Shown here piece after piece: positions 1-5,303 of a DNA stretch of 6,025 nt. The notes beneath the pieces are model-generated. The model saw only the letters and a list, made by a program, of their open reading frames with translations. It had not been told where the DNA came from and did no database searches. How positions within the stretch are numbered: the first letter of the stretch is position 1; every line of letters begins with the position of its first letter. The stretch is from Clostridiales bacterium (GTDB lineage: Bacteria; Bacillota_A; Clostridia; Christensenellales; CAG-917). The position numbers were made by a program, and so were the translations under genes. The stretch covers positions 1 through 6,025 of the forward strand of contig JAITEJ010000091.1 of assembly GCA_031282095.1 (NCBI GenBank). Direction: 5' to 3'.

Positions 1-348
1 GATAGCGAACGCGCCGCCTTTTCAGCGGCGCTTGCCTATGCGCCGTTGATCATAGAAAAGCTGTACGGCATCGCAATGCAATTGGACAAGGAGGAGATCA
101 CCGTCAACACAGCCGTTAAAGAAATAGACGCTTTACGCAAAGAAATCGTATCGATAAAACGTGCATTCGACCAAAATTCCGCAAGCGGCGACGCCACCGC
201 GCTGAAGCTTCGGCTCATAGCGGCGTCCGGCGCGCTCGAGAATCTTTCTCCTGCGACGTCGCAAATCCATAAGCGGTATGCCGCCGACATACGCTATTAT
301 TCAATTTTTATTTTGGCGGAATATACCGCGCTTCTCAAAGGTTTTTAG
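1..348 (+). CDS. 3' end of an unrecognised protein gene (partial, 115 residues visible)
   Basis: The reading frame is open from the first base to a TAG stop and continues off the left edge, so the true start is not visible; the TTG at 46 is only the first internal start-type codon. The 115 visible residues look largely helical and charged, with a heptad-like stretch around residues 20-60 (many K, E, I and L) and a hydrophobic end (IFILAEYTALLKGF). I see no signal peptide, transmembrane span or catalytic motif, and I do not recognise the family. Its 7-bp GC hairpin (11-17 with 25-31) lies inside the frame and has no T tract, so it is probably coding composition rather than a terminator. No convincing terminator follows the stop. 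It is real rather than a shadow because the frame is uninterrupted and its composition is protein-like; the minus-strand alternative (36-290) is serine-rich and shadow-like. Confidence 0.6.
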   Translation, partial: DSERAAFSAALAYAPLIIEKLYGIAMQLDKEEITVNTAVKEIDALRKEIVSIKRAFDQNSASGDATALKLRLIAASGALENLSPATSQIHKRYAADIRYYSIFILAEYTALLKGF

Positions 349-399
349 ATAACGGAAACAAACGGTGCGGAAAATTGATAAAGACAGACATCGGGGTTG

Positions 400-576
400 C
401 CGGCGTATTTATTTGCGGGAATAAAATAGTGTTCCTTAATTTTTGTGCCGGCATATCTGCGTTCGGAAACGGAGCGAGGAGAAAAAAAACCGCCGTGCGG
501 AAAACGTCCGGCGTATTTATTCGCGGGAACAAAAGCGTATTCCTTAATTTTTACACGCTGACATACTTGCGTTCGG
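400..576. repeat. Diverged direct repeat upstream of dnaX (two copies, about 67-69 bp)
   Basis: Copy 1 (400-466) and copy 2 (508-576) share CCGGCGTATTTATT, a CGGGAA block, TTCCTTAATTTTT and an end of TGCGTTCGG. They align without gaps for about 45 bases at an offset of 108, then with a 2-base indel. No coding capacity is evident in the 349-756 gap. The CCGGC-TATTT-CGGGAA core resembles the repeats between ybaB and recR, suggesting one intergenic repeat family. The right end of copy 2 supplies the -35 region of the putative dnaX promoter. Confidence 0.6.
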
Positions 577-595
577 CGTCTTTTTATTATATAAT
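567..595 (+). promoter_or_regulatory. Putative sigma-A type promoter for dnaX
   Basis: TTGCGT (567-572) and a perfect TATAAT (590-595) are separated by 17 bp, with an AT-rich run around the -10. Transcription would start near 602, leaving a leader of about 155 nt before dnaX. The leader (602-756) holds only a weak CTTTC/GAAAG hairpin (641-658), and I saw no riboswitch or SRP RNA signature. A TTGACA at 609-614 has no -10 at correct spacing. Confidence 0.45.
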
Positions 596-756
596 AAATA
601 AAATAATATTGACACGGAAATACGGATTATCGCCGTATGACTTTCGTTTTAATGAAAGACGAGGCTTAAAAGAAAGGATGTCGCCGCAATTTACCGTAAG
701 GATTATTGACGGCGCCGTCACACTTTTAAGAAAACAAAAGGAGTTTATACCGGCGT

Positions 757-2553
757 ATGGAAGGCGGCAATTACAATTCCCTTTACAGAAAATACCGCCC
801 CGATACCTTTGAAGGAATTATAGGACAGGAGCATATCGTCAAAACTCTTAAAAACCAAATCAAGAGAGGGACGGTCGGTCACGCCTATTTATTCACGGGT
901 ACACGCGGCACGGGAAAGACCTCGACGGCAAAGATATTCGCGCGCGCGGTAAACTGTCTTTCGCCGAATGACGGTTCGCCTTGCGGAGAATGCTCCGTGT
1001 GCAGGGAGCTTTTACGTCCCAACAATATGGACGTCATCGAAATCGACGCCGCTTCCAATAACGGAGTAGACGAGATCCGGGATCTGCGTGAAAAAATCAA
1101 TTTTCGTCCGGCGTTCGCATCTAAAAAGGTGTATATTATCGATGAAGTTCACATGCTGTCCCCATCGGCTTATAACGCGCTTTTAAAGACATTAGAGGAA
1201 CCGCCCGAACACGTAATATTTATTTTAGCCACTACGGAAGTTCAAAAAATTCCGGCTACTATATTGTCGCGCTGTCTGCGATTCGATTTCAAGTTGATTC
1301 CCGAGGATCTTGTAGCCGGTCAAATTGCCGGCATCTTCACGGAGAACGGTATTGAATTTGAGGAAGCCGCAGTACGCTTGATCGCTGCCGCGGGCGGCGG
1401 AAGCGACCGCGACTCACTTTCGCTCGCGGATATGTGCCAAGCTTTTTCGGACGGTGTTGTCACCTATGAAAATGTATTGGAGGTTTTGGGCGCGGGAGAT
1501 CCCGGCGCGGTTTCGGATATTGCGGAAGCTGTAGTCGACGGCGACGCCGGGCGTGCGCTGTCGCTTTCGGCGGAAGTGCTCGGACTCGGTAAAAACGTGG
1601 CTTTGCTTGCGAACGACATAGCGGGAGTGTTTCGTAACGCGGTTTTTATAAAAACCGCGCTTGATGCGGAAGCCGCGCTGAAGCTTCCCTCAAAGTATTT
1701 CGCTAAGCTAAAGGCGTTAGCGGATAAGTCGTCGCTGCGTATGCTTATAAAGGCTCTCGACGGCTTTTCTTCCGTCGAGAGCGAGCTTCGTTACAGCGCG
1801 GGACAGCGCATTGTTTTTGAAGCGGCGGTGGTCAAAACCGCTTCGCGTATAAACGACGACATCCGTATTGACGAGTTGGAAAAACGGCTCGCGCTCATAG
1901 AGCGGGCAATAGAGCAGCTCTCACTCGCTCCCGGCGGCGCGAGTCAAAAAAAAAATCTGAACGCTGAGGTCAAAAACGTAGGTTCGGATGTAAACGCCGA
2001 AATTTCGGCTGAAACCGCCGAGACATCCGCAGCGGTTTTCGGAGACGGCATAGTTGCGGACGCAACCGCAAATTCGGCGGCTCAACTTTCGGAAAGTCAG
2101 AATAAGATCGCGGAACGGACCGGGGCGGTCGCGCATAACGACTCCGCTGCTTTGCGGAAATCTGCCGTAGGAAAGGACACGACCGCAAATTCGGCGGCTC
2201 AACTTTCGGGAAGTTCGGATAAGATCGCGGAACGGACCGGGGCGGTCGCGCATAACGACTCCGCTGCTTTATGGAAATCTGCCGCCAGAATCGTTCGCGA
2301 AGCGTCTATCGGTTTTTTGGGCATAGAAATGGAAAACCATACTGCGGAGTTCAAAAACGGGGAGTTACATGTTTCCGTCGACGAAAACAGCTTACTTTTA
2401 AAACGCGGCAATAAGATTCAAATTGATGAGGCGCTTAAAGAGGCGGGCTTTGACGGCGGGGTATTTTTCGATGTGAAAGAGCGTGAAGACGACGGAAGCG
2501 TGATAGCGAAGTTGCGGGAAGATTTCGGAAACGAGATAAAAATTATAATTTAA
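757..2553 (+). CDS. dnaX: DNA polymerase III subunit tau/gamma (clamp loader)
   Basis: This 598-residue protein is the AAA+ motor subunit that loads the sliding clamp onto primed DNA and links the replicase to the replisome. It opens with the family hallmark LYRKYRP (9-15). The Walker A motif is GTRGTGKTS (48-56), zinc ligands are C67, C76, C79 and C82, Walker B is YIIDEVHM (126-133), and the sensor 1/arginine-finger region runs from ATTEVQKIPATILSRC (158-173). Clamp-loader domain III follows to about residue 370. The rest is an Ala/Ser-rich linker with a 39-residue tandem duplication (437-514) and a small tau-specific C-terminal domain. ATG at 757 is the only sensible start; its AGGAG (739-743) is 13 nt away, longer than ideal. 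A ten-A run at codons 397-400 probably allows synthesis of a shorter gamma-like form of 400-403 residues. ybaB and recR lie downstream, as in many bacteria. Confidence 0.97.
   Translation: MEGGNYNSLYRKYRPDTFEGIIGQEHIVKTLKNQIKRGTVGHAYLFTGTRGTGKTSTAKIFARAVNCLSPNDGSPCGECSVCRELLRPNNMDVIEIDAASNNGVDEIRDLREKINFRPAFASKKVYIIDEVHMLSPSAYNALLKTLEEPPEHVIFILATTEVQKIPATILSRCLRFDFKLIPEDLVAGQIAGIFTENGIEFEEAAVRLIAAAGGGSDRDSLSLADMCQAFSDGVVTYENVLEVLGAGDPGAVSDIAEAVVDGDAGRALSLSAEVLGLGKNVALLANDIAGVFRNAVFIKTALDAEAALKLPSKYFAKLKALADKSSLRMLIKALDGFSSVESELRYSAGQRIVFEAAVVKTASRINDDIRIDELEKRLALIERAIEQLSLAPGGASQKKNLNAEVKNVGSDVNAEISAETAETSAAVFGDGIVADATANSAAQLSESQNKIAERTGAVAHNDSAALRKSAVGKDTTANSAAQLSGSSDKIAERTGAVAHNDSAALWKSAARIVREASIGFLGIEMENHTAEFKNGELHVSVDENSLLLKRGNKIQIDEALKEAGFDGGVFFDVKEREDDGSVIAKLREDFGNEIKIII
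1923..1967 (+). promoter_or_regulatory. A10 slippage site in dnaX with adjacent hairpin and out-of-frame stops
   Basis: Ten consecutive A's (1946-1955) sit just after the clamp-loader domains. Gaining one A gives Q-K-K-K-S-E-R then TGA (1965-1967); losing one gives Q-K-K-I then TGA (1958-1960). Either shift truncates DnaX to about 400 residues, the size and position expected of a gamma subunit. A 6-bp GC-rich hairpin, ACTCGC (1923-1928) with GCGAGT (1939-1944), ends two bases before the A run. In other bacteria gamma arises from dnaX by ribosomal frameshifting (E. coli, on A AAA AAG) or transcriptional slippage (Thermus, on a run of nine A's). The resemblance here is inference; no expression data are available. 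Confidence 0.65.
2065..2298 (+). repeat. 117-bp in-frame tandem duplication inside dnaX
   Basis: Unit 1 (2065-2181) and unit 2 (2182-2298) have a period of exactly 117 bp (39 codons). They are about 94% identical over the first ~105 bases (6 mismatches) and diverge at the end of unit 2. At protein level the units are residues 437-475 and 476-514, both containing KIAERTGAVAHNDSAAL. The block is Ala/Ser/Thr-rich and sits in the linker after the slippage site, so only full-length tau would contain it. Each unit carries a perfect GACCG-ggg-CGGTC palindrome. Confidence 0.9.
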
Positions 2554-2554
2554 C

Positions 2555-2593
2555 GGCGGATACGTCTCGCGACGCTCCGCCCCTCGTTCTTTT
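2555..2593 (+). terminator. Possible intrinsic terminator or processing hairpin after dnaX
   Basis: Two bases after the dnaX stop, GGCGGA (2555-2560) pairs with TCCGCC (2576-2581). An inner stem CGTC/GACG (2563-2566, 2571-2574) closes a TCGC tetraloop, and a T-rich stretch GTTCTTTT ends at 2593. The T tract begins about 5 nt after the stem, so termination may be partial; it would reduce dnaX read-through into ybaB. Confidence 0.45.
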
Positions 2594-2627
2594 CAGAGTG
2601 AAACGGTAAATAATAAAATAAAACGTT

Positions 2628-2648
2628 CCGCACGGATAAACCGTGCGG
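2628..2648 (+). promoter_or_regulatory. 8-bp hairpin directly upstream of the ybaB ribosome binding site
   Basis: CCGCACGG (2628-2635) pairs perfectly with CCGTGCGG (2641-2648) across an ATAAA loop. The stem ends one base before GGGAGGT (2650-2656), the strong ybaB Shine-Dalgarno. There is no T tract, so it is not an ordinary terminator. It might stabilise a processed mRNA end or affect ribosome access; the function is inference. Confidence 0.5.
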
Positions 2649-2662
2649 CGGGAGGTAAAATC

Positions 2663-2992
2663 ATGGCGGGATTCAAAGGCGGATTCGGCGGCGGCAACAT
2701 GGGACAATTAATGGCGCAGGCCCAAAAAATGCAACAGCAAATGCTTAAGGCGCAGGAGGAACTTGCGGAGAGCGAGGTAACGGGAATGTCAGGCGGCGGA
2801 TTAGTGGAGGTAGTGCTGACGGGCGACAAAAAATTCGTTTCTATTTCAATTAAGCCGGATGCGGTCGATCCCGACGATGTCGAGATGTTGGAAGATCTCA
2901 TCGCGGCGGCCTTTAACGACGCTATGAACGCGGCGGAAGAATTGAACAAGAAAACGATGGGACCGTTCGGTAACCTCGGCGGTCTGATGTAA
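2663..2992 (+). CDS. ybaB: YbaB/EbfC family nucleoid-associated DNA-binding protein
   Basis: This 109-residue cytoplasmic protein matches the YbaB/EbfC family in length and layout. It has a Gly-rich start, the helix NMGQLMAQAQKMQQQMLKAQ (about 12-31), a beta core with GGGLVEVVLTGDKKFVSISI, an acidic helical part DPDDVEMLEDLIAAAFNDA, and a Gly/Met-rich tail. Family members form dimers that bind DNA and are usually encoded between dnaX and recR, as here. The start is fixed by GGGAGGT seven bases before the ATG. The gene follows dnaX after 109 bp containing two hairpins. Its stop codon overlaps an AAGGAG that looks like a ribosome binding site for a downstream gene that is no longer adjacent. 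The precise cellular role of this family is still unsettled. Confidence 0.95.
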   Translation: MAGFKGGFGGGNMGQLMAQAQKMQQQMLKAQEELAESEVTGMSGGGLVEVVLTGDKKFVSISIKPDAVDPDDVEMLEDLIAAAFNDAMNAAEELNKKTMGPFGNLGGLM

Positions 2993-2996
2993 GGAG
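2991..2996 (+). promoter_or_regulatory. Orphan Shine-Dalgarno overlapping the ybaB stop
   Basis: AAGGAG overlaps the TAA stop of ybaB, the usual arrangement for translational coupling to a following gene. No ATG, GTG or TTG with a usable frame lies at the right distance downstream. The next gene, recR, begins 618 bases later and has only a poor ribosome binding site. I infer that this was once recR's site. Confidence 0.4.
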
Positions 2997-3030
2997 AAAG
3001 CGGACCTTAAGCATAATCATACCCCTCCAT

Positions 3031-3530
3031 ACGGTGTTTCTTCTGATATTAAGCACAGTGCCGCTTTCAAACCGCCCGGCAAAGTTTTGTATATTATCGC
3101 CGGCAGCGGCGGCAGGGATTAAAGGACGTTTTTCCAAGTATTAAGCGCGGTGTCGTTCATAGATTATGCGGTAAATTGACTGAAATGGCCCCGCAAGGAA
3201 GGACGGCAAATTTAAGCGGCGTTTTTCCCGTATTCAACGCGATATAGCTTTAAAACCAAATGGTAAACCGGCTTAGTTATATTTCGGGAGACGTCATAGG
3301 GTTTGAACGGCGTTTATATCGGTCCGGCGCGGCGAAGCCCGACTTGATTTGTAATAACCGCAAAAGCGGCGGCGGAGCGACCGGCTTATTTTTTAACGAA
3401 ACGGGAATCCGATTAAGCGTAGTCGTGGCGAAGCCCGACCTGATTTGTAATAACCGCAAAAGCGGCGGCGGAACGGTCGGCTTATTTTTTAACGAAACGG
3501 GAATCCGATTAAGCGTCGTCGCGGCGAAAC
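3031..3530. repeat. Array of 92- to 96-bp tandem repeats between ybaB and recR
   Basis: The right half is clear: units at 3331-3426 and 3427-3522 are 96 bp each with only 6 mismatches (about 94% identical), and a third copy starts at 3523 but breaks off. The left half is older: an ATTAAGC-type block recurs at 3048, 3140 and 3232 (last copy ATTCAAC), spaced exactly 92 bp, preceded by CGTTTTTCC-like sequence. The same ATTAAGC block sits at 3412 and 3508 in the 96-bp units, so the whole stretch seems to derive from one expanding unit. Both strands can be read as open frames through the 96-bp part, because 96 is a multiple of three, but neither frame looks like a gene. The 2993-3614 gap shows no clear promoter. 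Confidence 0.8.
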
Positions 3531-3614
3531 GTGGCGGAGTGTTGTACGGAGATAATAAAACGCGGGGGAGCTTTCGGCGCAGCTGATGAAAACAATGCGG
3601 CGGTAATTTCATAT

Positions 3615-4199
3615 ATGAGATATATAGAGCCATTGGCAAGATTAATAGCAAGCTTTTCTAAGTTGCCCGGAGTCGGAGAAAAAACGGCGGCACGTTATGC
3701 CTATGCCGTTTTAAACGGTTCTGAGGCGGATGCGCGCGAGTTTTCGGACGCCGTTCTGGAGCTTAAGGCGAAAGTGCATTTTTGTTCCGTTTGCGGTAAT
3801 TTTACCGAAAGCGACATTTGTGACATTTGTTTGGAGCGTGATAAGTCCGTTATATGCGTTGTGAAAGAACCGCGCGACATAAGCGCGCTAGAAAAAATTA
3901 AAAGCTACCGCGGCGTCTATCACGTTTTGCACGGAGTGATAAATCCCATGGAAGGCATAGGTCCGTCCGACCTGAAAATAAAGGAATTGCTTGCGCGTTT
4001 AAACGGCGTTTCCGAGGTTATTATTGCGACGAATCCCGATATAGAAGGGGAAGCGACGGCAATGTACCTTGCCCGTCTCATAAAACCTCTCGGCATAAAG
4101 GTCACGCGTATAGCGCAGGGTTTGCCCGCCGGAAGCGTAATCGAATATGCCGATGAATACACGCTCTCCCGCGCCCTTTCCTCACGAATTGAAATTTAA
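3615..4199 (+). CDS. recR: Recombination mediator protein RecR
   Basis: This 194-residue protein acts with RecO (and RecF) to load RecA onto SSB-coated single-stranded DNA in gap repair. It is near the usual family length of about 200. A helix-hairpin-helix LPGVGEKTAARYA (17-29) is followed by a four-cysteine zinc finger at C57, C60, C69 and C72. The Toprim domain runs from about VICVVKEPRDISALEK (79-94) through NPDIEGEATAMYL (140-152), and the C-terminal QGLPAGSVIEYAD segment is typical. ATG at 3615 gives the family start M-R-Y-I-E-P-L-A-R-L; the in-frame GTG at 3531 would add 28 unrelated residues from the repeat edge. No good Shine-Dalgarno precedes 3615. The nearest purine-rich motif, GGGGGAG (3564-3570), is too far away, so translation may be inefficient or depend on a different signal. 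Confidence 0.95.
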   Translation: MRYIEPLARLIASFSKLPGVGEKTAARYAYAVLNGSEADAREFSDAVLELKAKVHFCSVCGNFTESDICDICLERDKSVICVVKEPRDISALEKIKSYRGVYHVLHGVINPMEGIGPSDLKIKELLARLNGVSEVIIATNPDIEGEATAMYLARLIKPLGIKVTRIAQGLPAGSVIEYADEYTLSRALSSRIEI

Positions 4200-4240
4200 G
4201 AAACAGAGAAATCCGAAACGGACTGCAATGTTAGAAAATT

Positions 4241-4270
4241 CCGAAGAAAATAGATTTGGTTTTCGGCTTT
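4241..4270 (+). terminator. Weak candidate terminator after recR
   Basis: CCGAAgAA (4241-4248) can pair with TTTTCGG (4259-4265) with one bulged G, followed by CTTT. The stem is short and the T tract poor. It lies 42 bases after the recR stop. The AT-rich stretch 4271-4370 after it contains an isolated TATAAT (4302-4307) without a convincing -35, and I see no gene there. Confidence 0.3.
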
Positions 4271-4374
4271 ACTGAAAAATTAATATTAAAATCGACTGTC
4301 GTATAATAAATAGAAAAAATTCTGACAGGGGAAAATTTACGAATGAACTACAACCCGCCGTCTGATTAATCGAC

Positions 4375-4440
4375 AAAAAAGCCTGAACGACGCGGTCGGA
4401 ATCTTCTTACAAACGGCTGAGAGTTAAGTGAAAAATTAAC
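4375..4440 (-). ncRNA. Candidate tracrRNA remnant (anti-repeat plus 3' tail)
   Basis: On the + strand, GGCTGAGAGTTAAG (4415-4428) matches the start of CRISPR repeat 1 (5078) at 12 of 14 positions, and an AAAATT stretch follows. Transcribed from the minus strand, this gives an anti-repeat that would pair with the 5' half of the crRNA repeat. After it come about 34 nt with a small CGAC-CGC-GUCG hairpin (4389-4399), then six U's (4375-4380 on the minus strand). Placement upstream of cas9 and in the opposite orientation matches several type II-A loci such as that of Streptococcus pyogenes. I found no clear promoter, and the terminal hairpin is weak, so it may be decayed. The stretch 4441-4607 between it and cas9 holds only a weak TATAAA (4540-4545). 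Confidence 0.45.
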
Positions 4441-4607
4441 CGGGCTGCAGAGGCTATTCCAACCATACAACATTTTGAGAGAGTACGCAGGGAAATCCTT
4501 TCAGAAAAATGTTTTTAATACAACCCTTTCCCCAAATGTTATAAATACACGATGTTGCTGACCGTAATGTGGTTAAATTCAACGCAACTTCACTATACAG
4601 GCTGAAA

Positions 4608-5009
4608 ATGGCGGCAACGAAGAAACAAGATTGGTACTTAGGTCTCGACATAGGGTCAAACTCGGTCGGTTGGGCGGCGGCTGACGCCGAATATACAATC
4701 CTCACAAAAGGCGGCAAACTGCAATGCGGAGTCCGCTTGTTTGAGGATGCGCAGGATGCGTCGGTGCGCCGCGGATTTCGCAGTTCGCGGCGGCGTTTCG
4801 CGCGGCGAAAGGTACGCATCGACTTATTGCAGGAGTTGTTTGACGCGGCGATAACGGCAAAGGACCTGTCGTTCTTTATACGATTGAACGAGAGTGGCTT
4901 ACAAACGGACGACGACAAAAAAACCGTAAAGTCTGATTATCCGTTATTTTGCGACGCTGACTTTACGGACAAAGCCCGAGGAGGGAACATTGCCGAAACT
5001 GCCCGCTAA
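4608..5009 (+). pseudogene. cas9: Truncated type II CRISPR nuclease Cas9 (N-terminal fragment)
   Basis: The 133-residue frame starts like an intact Cas9. WYLGLDIGSNSVGW (9-22) is the RuvC-I motif with its catalytic aspartate at D14. GVRLFEDA (41-48) follows, then the arginine-rich bridge helix RRGFRSSRRRFARRKVRIDL (54-73) and LLQELF. The beginning of the recognition lobe, up to YPLFCDADFTDK (111-122), still matches the family pattern. After K122 the family resemblance stops and 11 unrelated residues lead to TAA (5007-5009). Cas9 is normally about 1000-1400 residues, so the HNH, RuvC-II/III, most of REC and the PAM-interacting parts are gone, and no cleavage is possible. The decayed CRISPR array starts two bases later, so cas1, cas2 and any csn2 are missing too. 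ATG 4608 was preferred over the in-frame GTG at 4569 because RuvC-I sits at the usual distance; its AGG (4599-4601) is a weak ribosome binding site. Confidence 0.9.
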
Positions 5010-5011
5010 AT

Positions 5012-5303
5012 TAAAAATAGGTGTGCAATTTCGGACAGGTATAGACCCGTTCGTATAATAGATACTTCACGTTTGGTGTCTGAGAGTTGAGCAATTTTGG
5101 ACACCTGTTTTACACCAACCGCGATACCGTCACCCCGGTTACCGTCTGAGAGCCATGCATTTTGTGCCCACACCTCTTCCATTTCTCGCCGTTGTCGGTG
5201 CGTCTGAGAGTTATACAATTGTTGACACCTGTTTTACACTTTTAGAAAAAGCTAATAAGCCGGTTATCTGAAAATCACAATTAAAGTTTGCGGTATTGGG
5301 TTA
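5012..5303 (+). CRISPR. Short, decayed type II CRISPR array (about five repeats)
   Basis: Two good 36-bp repeats, R1 (5078-5113) and R3 (5202-5237), agree at 31 of 36 positions; both begin GTCTGAGAGTT and end GACACCTGTTTTAC. R2 (5144-5182) keeps GTCTGAGAG and ACACCT but has about 3 extra bases. R0 (5012-5047) matches R1 at 20 of 36 positions, exactly 66 bp upstream. R4 (about 5266-5303) keeps TCTGA and CAATT. Spacers are 30 bp (5048-5077), 30 bp (5114-5143), about 19 bp (5183-5201, shortened) and 28 bp (5238-5265). The 36 + 30 geometry is typical of type II. Decay increases outward from R1/R3, as expected of an array no longer maintained. Confidence 0.75.

Noticed and set aside
482..513. Minus-strand terminator-like CGCCG/CGGCG stem followed by eight T's
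   Set aside because: No minus-strand gene lies to its right for it to terminate, and the stem is only 5 bp.
349..756. SRP (4.5S) RNA gene often found just upstream of dnaX in Bacillota
   Set aside because: I found no GGAAGCAGC-type SRP core or matching helix arms in this gap.
375..812. 145-codon + strand frame overlapping the dnaX start
   Set aside because: It crosses both copies of the intergenic repeat and 56 bases of dnaX, and resembles no protein. The internal ATG at 678 has AAAGG directly against it, too close to be a normal ribosome binding site.
3260..3586. 108-codon + strand frame with a 32-residue internal repeat
   Set aside because: It is open only because the 96-bp unit is a multiple of three. 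It has no ribosome binding site, its start lies in decayed repeat, and it runs into the recR leader in another frame.
3586..3606. Tiny leader ORF (MKTMRR) ending 8 bases before recR
   Set aside because: The GGGGGAG upstream is about 15 bases from its ATG and the peptide shows no attenuator logic; too short to support.
3277..3651. 124-codon minus strand frame over the same repeats
   Set aside because: Same reason; it also overlaps the recR start and has a proline/arginine-rich shadow composition.
4454..4918. 154-codon minus strand frame opposite cas9
   Set aside because: It is the antisense shadow of a clearly recognisable Cas9 N-terminus.
4931..4966. Repeat-like sequence starting GTCTGA and ending CTTTAC inside cas9
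   Set aside because: It matches repeat 3 at 19 of 36 positions, but it encodes the family-typical DYPLFCDADFT segment and is not in phase with the 66-bp array period; probably chance.
4975..5059. Alternative frame after the cas9 junction that runs past 5009 to a stop in the first spacer
   Set aside because: Considered as a remnant of another cas gene end, but it shows no recognisable motif and overlaps the decayed R0 repeat.
5006..5218. 70-codon minus strand frame across the CRISPR repeats
   Set aside because: It consists of CRISPR repeats and spacers read in reverse and has no protein features.
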